A DNA stretch of 64,000 bases from positions 149,843 through 213,842 of the forward strand of contig NZ_JAAXLA010000002.1 in NCBI RefSeq assembly GCF_012911935.1. The letters are read 5' to 3'. Below the pieces are notes generated by a model. That model made no database searches, was not told the DNA's origin, and worked only from the letters and a program-made list of their open reading frames with translations. Positions 17,113-24,903 of the stretch are shown here, piece after piece. The position numbers and the translations under genes are program-made. How positions within the stretch are numbered: position 1 is the first letter of the stretch; every line of letters starts with the position of its first letter. Origin of the DNA: Pseudonocardia acidicola. Lineage in GTDB: Bacteria > Actinomycetota > Actinomycetes > Mycobacteriales > Pseudonocardiaceae.

Positions 17113-18489
17113 GTGCGCCACCACGATCTCGTCGTCATCGGCACCGGTTCCGGCAACTCGATCATCGACAGCCGCTTCGACGACCTGGACGTCGCGATCG
17201 TCGAGCACGGTGTCTTCGGTGGTACCTGTCTCAATGTCGGCTGCATCCCGACGAAGATGTACGTCTACGCCGCCGATGTCGCCGAGATCGTCCGGCATGC
17301 GAGCCGCTACGGAATCGACGCGAGCATCGACAAGGTCCGCTGGGCCGACATCCGCGACCGCGTGTTCGCCCGGATCGACCCGATCTCGGACGGCGGCCGG
17401 GAGTACCGCGTCGAGCGCTGCCCCAACGTCACCGTGTACCTCGGGCACGCACGGTTCAGCGGCCCCAAGGCACTGCGCATCGAGCGCACCGACGGCAGCG
17501 GCGTCGACGAGATCACCGCCGACCGCATCGTGATCGCCGCGGGCGGCCGCCCGGTGATCCCGGAGCCCGTCGCGGCGTCCGGGGTGCCGTACGAGACCTC
17601 CGACACCGTGATGCGCCTGGACTCGCTGCCCGAGCGGCTGGTCGTCCTGGGCGCCGGCTATATCGCCGCGGAGTTCGCACACGTGTTCTCGGCGCTGGGC
17701 AGCCGGGTCTCGCTGGTCGGCCGCAGCGACCTGATGCTCCGCTCGCAGGACGAGACGATCTCCCACAGGTTCACCGCGCTCGCCCGCGACCGCTGGGATC
17801 TGCACCTGGGCAAGACCGTCGAGCGGGTCACCGGCGCCGCCGGGGACATCACGCTGCACCTGGCCGGCGGCGGCACCGTCTCCGGCGACACCCTGCTGGT
17901 GGCGGCGGGACGGATCCCCAACGGCGACCGGATGGACCTCGACAACGCCGGCATCCCGACCCACCCCGACGGCCGGATCGTGGTCGACGCCCAGCAGCGC
18001 ACCCCGGTCGACGGCATCTACGCGCTCGGCGACGTCAGCTCGCCGCACCAGCTCAAGCACGTGGCCAACCACGAAAGAAGGGTCGTCACGCACAACCTGC
18101 TGCACCCCGACGCCCCGCAGGAGACCGACCACCGGTTCGTCCCGTCCGCGGTGTTCACCGACCCGCAGATCGCCTCCGTCGGGCGCACCGAGGCGCAGTG
18201 CCGCGCCGACGGCCTCGACTACACGGTCACGGTGCAGAACTACGGCGACGTCGCCTTCGGCTGGGCGATGGAGGACACGACGGGGATCTGCAAGGTGATC
18301 GCCGAGCGCGGCACCGGGCGGCTGCTCGGCGCGCACCTGATGGGCCCGCAGGCGTCGTCGATCATCCAGCCGCTGATCCAGGCCATGTCGTTCGGGCTGG
18401 GCGCCCACGAGATGGCGACCGGGCAGTACTGGATCCACCCGGCGCTGCCGGAGGTCGTGGAGAACGCGCTGCTCGGGCTCGAGATCTGA
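17113..18489 (+). CDS. mtr: Mycothione reductase
   Basis: A flavoprotein disulfide reductase (458 residues) that regenerates mycothiol from mycothione with NADPH. The FAD site is VIGTGSGNSIID, the redox-active pair is Cys39/Cys44 in GGTCLNVGCIPTK, the NAD(P) site is VVLGAGYIAAEFAHVFSALG, and the dimer-interface catalytic base lies in HPALPEVVEN. GTGSGNS rather than GGGPGG, and MRHHDLVVIGTGSGNS as a whole, distinguish mycothione reductase from lipoamide dehydrogenase. It indicates a mycothiol-using actinomycete. Confidence 0.96.
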   Translation: MRHHDLVVIGTGSGNSIIDSRFDDLDVAIVEHGVFGGTCLNVGCIPTKMYVYAADVAEIVRHASRYGIDASIDKVRWADIRDRVFARIDPISDGGREYRVERCPNVTVYLGHARFSGPKALRIERTDGSGVDEITADRIVIAAGGRPVIPEPVAASGVPYETSDTVMRLDSLPERLVVLGAGYIAAEFAHVFSALGSRVSLVGRSDLMLRSQDETISHRFTALARDRWDLHLGKTVERVTGAAGDITLHLAGGGTVSGDTLLVAAGRIPNGDRMDLDNAGIPTHPDGRIVVDAQQRTPVDGIYALGDVSSPHQLKHVANHERRVVTHNLLHPDAPQETDHRFVPSAVFTDPQIASVGRTEAQCRADGLDYTVTVQNYGDVAFGWAMEDTTGICKVIAERGTGRLLGAHLMGPQASSIIQPLIQAMSFGLGAHEMATGQYWIHPALPEVVENALLGLEI

Positions 18490-18508
18490 TACGCCGGCTC
18501 CCGTGTGA

Positions 18509-18530
18509 CCAAGGTTGCCCTTACCCTTGG
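18509..18530 (+). promoter_or_regulatory. Inverted repeat over a possible desaturase promoter
   Basis: CCAAGG (18509-18514) and CCTTGG (18525-18530) flank 10 nt and overlap TACCCT (18522-18527), a -10-like hexamer about 100 bp upstream of the desaturase ATG. The geometry fits an operator for a dimeric repressor, possibly a lipid-responsive TetR-type, but no regulator gene is adjacent. Confidence 0.3.
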
Positions 18531-18625
18531 GTGACCGATCCGGGCAGGCTCGGGCACCGAACGCCGCGGTGCCGCGTCGTCGTGACAGAGGATCCCTGCC
18601 CGCCCGACCCGTGAGGTGCTCGCCC

Positions 18626-19582
18626 ATGACCGTTGCCGACAGTCCAACGCGGAACGCTCCCGCAGCGCCCTCGCCGGCCAAGCCGATCCTGGACGGGACG
18701 CGCGCGCTGCCGCAGCAGATCGGCGTCTACGTCTTCGTCGTCGTCCCGCTGCTGGCCCTGATCGCGGCCGTCCCGTTCGCCTGGGGCTGGGGTCTGACCT
18801 GGACCGATGTCGCGATCGCCGCGGTGTTCTATGTGGTCAGTGGACTCGGCATCACGGTCGGATACCACCGCTATTTCACGCACGGCTCGTTCAAGGCCAA
18901 CCGGCCGCTGCGCATCGCGCTGGCACTCGCGGGCAGCCTCGCCATGCAGGGGCCGGTGATCGACTGGGTGGCCGACCACCGGCGCCATCACGCGTTCTCG
19001 GACAAGGAGGGCGACCCGCACTCGCCGTGGCTGTTCGGCACCGGCCCGGGCGCGCTGGTCAAGGGCTTCTGGCACTCACACATGGGCTGGCTGTTCGACC
19101 GCGACCAGACCAACGAGAAGCGGTTCACCCCCGATCTGCTCGCCGACCCCGACATCCGCCGGGTCGACAACCTGTTCGGCCTGTGGAGCGTGCTGACGCT
19201 GCTGGTCCCGGCGCTGCTGGGCGGGCTGCTGAGCTGGTCGTGGTGGGGTGCGCTGACGGCGTTGTTCTGGGCCGGGCTGGTCCGGGTCGCGCTGCTGCAC
19301 CACGTGACCTGGTCGATCAACTCGATCTGCCACATGTGGGGCGACCGCCCGTTCGCGGCGCGCGACCGCTCGGCCAACGTGTGGCCGCTGGCGATTGCCT
19401 CGTTCGGCGAGTCGTGGCACAACCTGCATCACGCCGACCCGACCTGCGCGCGGCACGGTGTCAAGCGCGGCCAGATCGACATCTCCGCCCGGGTCATCTG
19501 GGCCTTCGAGAAGCTCGGCTGGGCGACCTCGGTGCGCTGGCCCACGCAGCGCCGGCTGGACCGGCTGGCCAAGGAGAAGTAG
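18626..19582 (+). CDS. Acyl-CoA/fatty-acid desaturase (membrane di-iron)
   Basis: A 318-residue membrane desaturase that introduces a double bond into acyl chains. The three His boxes are GYHRYFTHG (about 84-91), DHRRHHAF (about 124) and SWHNLHHAD (about 265), with four hydrophobic segments (for example IGVYVFVVVPLLALIAAVPF). This is the delta-9/stearoyl-CoA-desaturase layout. ATG 18626 follows GAGGTG at workable spacing. It stands beside a PlsC-type acyltransferase and a cyclopropane-synthase operon, so its product may feed those enzymes. Confidence 0.93.
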   Translation: MTVADSPTRNAPAAPSPAKPILDGTRALPQQIGVYVFVVVPLLALIAAVPFAWGWGLTWTDVAIAAVFYVVSGLGITVGYHRYFTHGSFKANRPLRIALALAGSLAMQGPVIDWVADHRRHHAFSDKEGDPHSPWLFGTGPGALVKGFWHSHMGWLFDRDQTNEKRFTPDLLADPDIRRVDNLFGLWSVLTLLVPALLGGLLSWSWWGALTALFWAGLVRVALLHHVTWSINSICHMWGDRPFAARDRSANVWPLAIASFGESWHNLHHADPTCARHGVKRGQIDISARVIWAFEKLGWATSVRWPTQRRLDRLAKEK

Positions 19583-19598
19583 GCGCGCCGTCGTCTGT

Positions 19599-19666
19599 GC
19601 ATGATCAGCGGAATCGGGACCATGCGGCCATCGGTGGCCGGAGGGTCCCGCACGCGTCGATCATGC
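19599..19666. terminator. Nested three-level palindrome between convergent genes
   Basis: GCATGATC (19599-19606) pairs with GATCATGC (19659-19666), GGGACC (19616-19621) with GGTCCC (19644-19649), and GGCCA (19626-19630) with TGGCC (19635-19639). It lies between the convergent desaturase and plsC genes. It may be a bidirectional terminator or a dispersed palindromic repeat. Confidence 0.55.
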
Positions 19667-19692
19667 CGCGGCGGCGGGCACGCATCACGGGC

Positions 19693-20520
19693 TCAGCCGG
19701 CCGGGCGCTCCTGGACCTGATCGGCCGCCGGCGCGGGCGGGCCGGACGGCGTGGGCCGCGCGGCGGCCGGGTCGTACGGCTGCGCCGGCGGCTGCTGCCC
19801 CCGGATCCCGGCGACCAGGGCGGTGACCTCGTCCATGATCTTCGCGGTGGCACCGTCGAGGTTGGTCCGGGTGCGCGGCTTGCCGGCGAACTCCGAGAGG
19901 TCCACCGGCGGCCCGGCGACCAGCGTGACCCGGCGCCGCGGCCACAACCGCGGCTTGCCGTGCGGTGGCAGCACGTCCTGGGTGCCCCAGTTCGCGACCG
20001 GGATCACCGGCACCCCGGTGACCATCGCGATCCGGCCGATCCCGTTCTTGGCCTTCATCGGCCATCCGTCGGGGTCGCTGGTGTAGGTCGCCTCCGGGTA
20101 GAAGGCCACCACCTCGCCGCGTTCGAGAGCGGCGATCGCCTCGCGGTAGGCGTCACCGGCCCGCGCGGACTCCCGGTAGACCGGGATGTGGCCGCCGCCG
20201 GCCAGCACCGAACGCACCACCGGGGTGCTCCACAGGTCGGCCTTCGCCAGGTACCGCGGCATCCGCCCGTGTGAGATCACGAACGCCGTGTCGAAGATCG
20301 GGTCCGAGAACGACACGTGGTTGATGGCCAGCAGCGCGCCGCCGGTGCGGGGGATGTGCTCACCACCCCGCCAGCCCAGCCGGGTGAAGGCCATCACGAA
20401 CGGCCAGATCACCTCGATCGCGAGGCCGAACCAGAAACCCGATCCCCGGCGCCGCCTGCGCAGCGTCAGCACCAGCTTCTGCCAGGTGGTCAACGGCACG
20501 TCCGACGTGGACGGACCCAT
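19693..20520 (-). CDS. PlsC-family 1-acyl-glycerol-3-phosphate acyltransferase
   Basis: A 275-residue acyltransferase. Motif I is NHVSFSDP (the HX4D catalytic pair), motif III is FYPEATYT, and GVPVIPVANWG is motif IV. One hydrophobic segment near the N-terminus (FWFGLAIEVIWPFVMAF) suggests membrane association; the C-terminus is Pro/Ala-rich. ATG 20520 has GGAGG 5 nt upstream; an in-frame ATG at 20547 would lack this. It probably acylates lysophosphatidate or a related lipid and faces the operon starting at 20.7 kb. Confidence 0.92.
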   Translation of the reverse strand: MGPSTSDVPLTTWQKLVLTLRRRRRGSGFWFGLAIEVIWPFVMAFTRLGWRGGEHIPRTGGALLAINHVSFSDPIFDTAFVISHGRMPRYLAKADLWSTPVVRSVLAGGGHIPVYRESARAGDAYREAIAALERGEVVAFYPEATYTSDPDGWPMKAKNGIGRIAMVTGVPVIPVANWGTQDVLPPHGKPRLWPRRRVTLVAGPPVDLSEFAGKPRTRTNLDGATAKIMDEVTALVAGIRGQQPPAQPYDPAAARPTPSGPPAPAADQVQERPAG

Positions 20521-20725
20521 GTACTCCTCCAGCTGAATGCCCGTCATGCGTGATGTCCGAGCGCGATCCTCGCGCACGATCGACGCGCGCATCCCGGCGG
20601 ACCGCGTGACGAACCGACAGGTGTGACATGGCCCCCACACACGATCCGGCGGGCGGGCTGTGGCAGAACACCTGCTCGCACCGTCCGCAGCCCCGTTCGC
20701 GCCCGTGAGGTCAGCCTTGCCCGGC

Positions 20726-21454
20726 ATGCCACATCACTGCCCCGGCCCGCAGCCCCGAATCGAACCCGTGGGCCGCGGGCACCGAGACCCGTCGGCCGTC
20801 GTGCTCGTGCTGCACGGCGGCCGGGCCGACAGCCACAGCCCCGCGGGTGGCCGCAAGCGGCTCACCTACCTGCGGATGCTGCCCTTCGCCCGGATGCTGG
20901 CGAGCGCCGGGCGGGCAGGGCCGCTGTCGGTCTACATGCTGCGCTACCGCTACCGGGGCTGGAACGGCCCGGACATGGACGCCTTCCGCGACGCGCAGTG
21001 GGCGCTCACCGAGCTGGAGCGCCGCCACCCCGGCGTGCCGGTGGTACTGCTCGGGCACTCGATGGGCGGGCGGGCCGCGCTGCGCGCCGCGGGCGCCGCC
21101 GCCGTCGTCGCGGTGTGCGCGCTCGCCCCGTGGCTCGACGCCGGCGAACCGGTCGAGCAGCTCGCCGGCCGCACCGTGCTCATCGCGCACGGCGACCGCG
21201 AGCGCTGGACCGACCCGCGGGAGTCCTACGCCTACGCGGTGCGCGCCAAGCAGATCACCGACCGGGTCTGCCGCTTCGACGTGTTCGGCGACGGCCACGC
21301 GATGCTGCGCCGGGCCGGCGACTGGAGCTCGCTGGTGCGCCGCTTCGTGCTCGGCGAACTGGGCATCGAACCCGAAGACCCCGAGATCTCGAACGCTCTT
21401 CGTCAACCCGCCCCGAACGGCTTGCGCGCCGCCCTGTCTGGAGCCGAACGATGA
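20726..21454 (+). CDS. Alpha/beta hydrolase
   Basis: A 242-residue serine hydrolase. AVVLVLHGGRADS forms the oxyanion strand, VVLLGHSMGGRAALRAAG holds the nucleophile Ser, HGDRERWTDP carries the likely acid, and FGDGHAMLRR the likely His. The substrate is unknown; its place at the head of a lipid-modification operon suggests an acyl ester or thioester. The start is uncertain: ATG 20726 is used, but in-frame TTG 20717 and GTG 20705 exist. Its stop overlaps a 14-codon ORF that bridges to the next gene. Confidence 0.82.
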   Translation: MPHHCPGPQPRIEPVGRGHRDPSAVVLVLHGGRADSHSPAGGRKRLTYLRMLPFARMLASAGRAGPLSVYMLRYRYRGWNGPDMDAFRDAQWALTELERRHPGVPVVLLGHSMGGRAALRAAGAAAVVAVCALAPWLDAGEPVEQLAGRTVLIAHGDRERWTDPRESYAYAVRAKQITDRVCRFDVFGDGHAMLRRAGDWSSLVRRFVLGELGIEPEDPEISNALRQPAPNGLRAALSGAER

Positions 21455-21495
21455 CCCTGACCTGCCCGATCCTCACCGCCCGGGGCGACGCGTGA
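21451..21495 (+). CDS. Bridging micro-ORF MTLTCPILTARGDA
   Basis: A 14-codon ORF whose ATGA overlaps the hydrolase stop and whose own TGA overlaps the GTG of the oxidoreductase (GTGA). GGAG lies 7 nt before its ATG. The three genes are in three different frames. It may only relay ribosomes between the two large genes; the peptide itself is probably not functional. Confidence 0.3.
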   Translation: MTLTCPILTARGDA

Positions 21496-22754
21496 GCCGC
21501 CCGACCGCCGCGGTCGTCGGCAGCGGAGTGGCCGGGCTGACCGCCGCGTACCTGCTCCAGCGCCGCTACGACGTCACCCTCTTCGAGGCCGACGACCGGC
21601 TCGGCGGCCACGCGCACACCCACGAACTGTCCACCCGCGACGGTGGCACGACCGCCGTCGACAGTGGGTTCATCGTGCACAACGAGCGCACCTACCCGAA
21701 CCTGTTGCGGCTGTTCGGCGAGCTCGGGGTCGGCACGCAGGACTCCGACATGTCGATGAGCGTGCGCTGCGACGGCTGCGGGCTGGAGTACGCCGGGGCG
21801 CGCAAGCTGCCGGGGTTGTTCCCGCAGGCGTCGAACCTCGTCCGGCCGCAGTACCTGCGGATGCTCGCCGAGGTGAACCGGTTCCACCGGCACGCCCGCC
21901 GGGTGCTGAGCGAGCCGGACGCCGGCGACGTCACCCTGGGCGCGTTCCTGGCCATCGGCGGCTACTCGCGCTACTTCGTCGACCACTTCATGCTGCCGGT
22001 GGTCTCGGCGGTCTGGTCCGCCGGCGCGGCGATCTCGGCCCGGTACCCGGCCCGCTACCTGTTCACCTTCCTCGACCACCACGGCCTGCTGTCCGTCGGC
22101 TCGCCGCAGTGGCGCACGGTCACCGGGGGGTCCCGCAGCTATGTCGAGCGGATCGTGAAAGGGCTGACCGCGGTGCGGGTGTCCACCCCGGTCCGCGCGG
22201 TCAGCCGCGGCGACGACGGGGCCGAGATCCGCGACGACGCCGACACCGTGCAGCGGTTCGACAAGCTCGTCGTGGCCACCCACCCCGACCAGGCGCTGGC
22301 CCTGCTCGCGGACGCCACTGCGGTGGAGAAGACCGTCCTCGGCGCCTTCGAGTACTCCCGCAACGAGACCTGGCTGCACCACGACACCTCGGTGCTGCCG
22401 CGGCGGGCGAACGCCCGGGCGTCGTGGAACTACCTCAAGCTCTCCTGCCGCAGCGACTCCGGCGCTCCGGTGCTGGTCAGCTACGACATGAACCGGTTGC
22501 AGCGGCTCGCCGAGCCCGAGGACCACGTCGTGACCCTGAACGGGGCCGGCCGCGTCGCACCGGACCGGGTGATCGCGACGATGCACTACGAGCACCCGAT
22601 CTACACGCCGGAATCGGTCGCAGCCGGACGCCGGCTGCCGGAACTGAACACCGCCGTCACCGCGTTCGCCGGGGCCTACCACGGGTGGGGCTTCCACGAG
22701 GACGGGTGCGCGGCCGGGGTCCGGGCCGCGGCCGCGTTGGGGGTGTTGTGGTGA
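21492..22754 (+). CDS. FAD-dependent amine-oxidase-like oxidoreductase (COG2907 type)
   Basis: A 420-residue flavoprotein. The N-terminal dinucleotide fold is AAVVGSGVAGLTAAYLLQ followed by LFEADDRLGGHAHTH, and DSGFIVHNERTYPNLLRLF is typical of the COG2907 family that travels with DUF1365 and cyclopropane-synthase genes. The C-terminal FAD motif is around AFAGAYHGWGFHEDG. It probably oxidises or dehydrogenates a lipid chain; the exact reaction is not established. The start GTG 21492 overlaps the stop of the micro-ORF, and the stop overlaps the DUF1365 start (GTGA). Confidence 0.87.
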   Translation: MSRPTAAVVGSGVAGLTAAYLLQRRYDVTLFEADDRLGGHAHTHELSTRDGGTTAVDSGFIVHNERTYPNLLRLFGELGVGTQDSDMSMSVRCDGCGLEYAGARKLPGLFPQASNLVRPQYLRMLAEVNRFHRHARRVLSEPDAGDVTLGAFLAIGGYSRYFVDHFMLPVVSAVWSAGAAISARYPARYLFTFLDHHGLLSVGSPQWRTVTGGSRSYVERIVKGLTAVRVSTPVRAVSRGDDGAEIRDDADTVQRFDKLVVATHPDQALALLADATAVEKTVLGAFEYSRNETWLHHDTSVLPRRANARASWNYLKLSCRSDSGAPVLVSYDMNRLQRLAEPEDHVVTLNGAGRVAPDRVIATMHYEHPIYTPESVAAGRRLPELNTAVTAFAGAYHGWGFHEDGCAAGVRAAAALGVLW

Positions 22755-23545
22755 CCGCGGCCGCCCCGGTGCACGAGGGTGGCCGCCCCGGGGACCACGC
22801 GGGCGCCGAGGACGCGGTGATCGTCCCGGCGCTGTACGACGCCGAGGTCCGCCACGTGCGGCGCCACGCGATGCACCGCTCGTTCACCCACGGCATCTAC
22901 CTGTGGTTGGTCGACCTCGACGACCTGCCGCGGCTCCCCCCCGGGCTGCGGCCGTTCGCCCGGTTCTGCGCACGCGACCACCTCGGCGACCCGGCCCGCA
23001 CGATCCGGGAGAACCTCGACGCCTACCTCGCAGCCCAGGGCGTCGACCTGCGCGGCGGCCGGGTGCTCATGCTGGCCAACGCTCGCTCGCTCGGCTACGT
23101 GTTCAACCCGATCACCGTCTACTGGTGCCACCGGCCCGACGGCGCCCTGGAGTGCGTGGTGGCGGAGGTGCACAACACCTACGGCGAGCGGCACTGCTAC
23201 CTGCTGCGCACCGACGAGGCCGGCCGCACCGAGACCGAGAAGACCTTCTACGTCTCGCCGTTCCTGTCCGTGGACGGGCACTACCAGATGCTGCTGCGCA
23301 CCCCCGGAGACCGCCTCGCGCTGGCGATCACGTTGCGCCAGAAGGGGTCCACGGCCCTAACCGCCATCGTCGTCGGCACCCGCAGGCGCGCCACCCCCGG
23401 CGCGCTGGCCCGGATGCTGGTGCGGCGGCCCCTGATCACCTACCGGACCTCGGCGCTGATCCGCCGCCACGGCATCGCGCTGTGGCTGCGGCGGCTGCCC
23501 GTCGTTCCCCGGCCCACGCACACACCGCACGAGGAGGTCCAGTGA
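22751..23545 (+). CDS. DUF1365 family protein (COG3496)
   Basis: A 264-residue protein with the DUF1365 pattern: ALYDAEVRHVRRHAMHRSFTHGIYLWLVDLDDLP (cited in parts: VRHVRR, SFTHGIYLWLVDLD), VLMLANARSLGYVFNPITVYWCH and EVHNTYGERHCYLL. There is no known catalytic motif; the family is seen almost only with cyclopropane-synthase-like methyltransferases and COG2907 flavoproteins, which implies a shared pathway. It overlaps both neighbours by GTGA, so the genes are tightly coupled. Confidence 0.9.
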   Translation: MTAAAPVHEGGRPGDHAGAEDAVIVPALYDAEVRHVRRHAMHRSFTHGIYLWLVDLDDLPRLPPGLRPFARFCARDHLGDPARTIRENLDAYLAAQGVDLRGGRVLMLANARSLGYVFNPITVYWCHRPDGALECVVAEVHNTYGERHCYLLRTDEAGRTETEKTFYVSPFLSVDGHYQMLLRTPGDRLALAITLRQKGSTALTAIVVGTRRRATPGALARMLVRRPLITYRTSALIRRHGIALWLRRLPVVPRPTHTPHEEVQ

Positions 23546-24876
23546 CCATTCAGCCGACTCAGCCGACAGCGGAGCCCGAGACCGCCACGCCGGTCGCAGC
23601 GGCGGCGGCACCACCGGTGCGGGCCGCCGTGACGCCCACGAACCGGCTCGTGCCGCGGCCCAACGAGGGCATCTGGCCGGGCCTGGCCACGCCGCCGCAC
23701 TCCCCGGCGCGGGCCCGGATCGCCGAGGTGCTGTTCCGGCGCGCGGTCCGGACGCTGAACGTGCAGGTGGTCTTCCCCGGCGGGGAGCGCATCGGCGCCG
23801 GCGGCCCGGACTCCCCGGTGATGCGGATCGTCCGGCCGCAGGCCTTCTTCCACCGGCTGGGGGCGAACTCGAAGATCGGGTTCGGTGAGGCCTACATGGT
23901 CGGCGACTGGACCAGCACCCGGCCCGCCGACCTGCTGACCCCGTTCGCGGCCACGCTCTCCACGCTGATCCCGCCCGCGCTGCAGCGGCTGGGCCGCCGC
24001 TACGTCGAGGCACGCCAGCCCACCGAGGAGATCAACACCGTCGAGGGCTCGCGGGAGAACATCCATCGCCACTACGACCTGTCCAACGAGCTGTTCGCGA
24101 CATTCCTCGACGAGACGATGTCGTACTCCGCGGCCTGGTTCGCCGACGGCAGCGACGACCTCGCCGACGCCCAGCGCCGCAAGATCGACGGCATCCTGGA
24201 CATGGCCCACGTGCGGGCCGGGCAGCACATCCTGGAGATCGGCACGGGCTGGGGCGGGCTGGCGATCCGCGCCGCGCAGCGCGGCGCCCGGGTGACCACG
24301 CTGACCATCTCCGCCGAGCAGGCCAAGCTCGCCGAGCAGCGGCTCGCGGCGGCGGGCGTGGCCGACCGGGTGCAGGTGCTGCTGCGCGACTACCGCGAGG
24401 CGCAGGGCAGCTACGACGCCGTCGTCAGCGTGGAGATGGTGGAGGCGGTCGGCGCGCAGTACTGGCCGACGTACTTCGCCGCGCTGGACCGGCTGCTCAA
24501 GCCGGGCGGCCGGGTCGGCCTGCAGGCGATCACCATGCCGCACGACCGGATGATGGCCGCGCGCGGCGACTACACGTGGATCCACAAGTACGTCTTCCCG
24601 GGCGGGCTCATCCCGTCGGTCGAGGCCATCGAACGGAACCTGGCCGACCACACCACGCTGCACGTCGCCGAGCGCCGCAGCCTCGGCTACGACTACGCGC
24701 GCACGCTGGCGCACTGGCGGCGGAACTTCCAGTCCCGCTGGGAGACGGTCGCCCGCCTCGGGTTCGACGAGACCTTCCGCCGACTGTGGGATTTCTATCT
24801 GGCCTACTGCGAGGCCGGGTTCCGGGTCGGCTACCTGGACGTCTTCCAGTTCTCCCTGCAGCGCCGTCCGTACTAG
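23542..24876 (+). CDS. Cyclopropane-fatty-acyl-phospholipid synthase-like methyltransferase, copy 1
   Basis: A 444-residue SAM-dependent lipid methyltransferase. HYDLSNELFATFLDETMSYS is the CFA substrate/bicarbonate region, HILEIGTGWGGLAIRAAQ the SAM-binding motif I, VVSVEMVEAVGAQYWPTYF the active-site segment, and the C-terminal YDYARTLAHWRRNF/FYLAYCEAGFRVGYLDVFQ is characteristic of full-length CfaS. A Pro/Ala-rich N-terminal 50 residues precede the domain. It could make cyclopropane or methyl-branched chains. GAGGAGG precedes GTG 23542, which overlaps the DUF1365 stop. Confidence 0.92.
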   Translation: MTIQPTQPTAEPETATPVAAAAAPPVRAAVTPTNRLVPRPNEGIWPGLATPPHSPARARIAEVLFRRAVRTLNVQVVFPGGERIGAGGPDSPVMRIVRPQAFFHRLGANSKIGFGEAYMVGDWTSTRPADLLTPFAATLSTLIPPALQRLGRRYVEARQPTEEINTVEGSRENIHRHYDLSNELFATFLDETMSYSAAWFADGSDDLADAQRRKIDGILDMAHVRAGQHILEIGTGWGGLAIRAAQRGARVTTLTISAEQAKLAEQRLAAAGVADRVQVLLRDYREAQGSYDAVVSVEMVEAVGAQYWPTYFAALDRLLKPGGRVGLQAITMPHDRMMAARGDYTWIHKYVFPGGLIPSVEAIERNLADHTTLHVAERRSLGYDYARTLAHWRRNFQSRWETVARLGFDETFRRLWDFYLAYCEAGFRVGYLDVFQFSLQRRPY

Positions 24877-24903
24877 CCCGACCCGATCCCCCAGGAGAAG
24901 CCT

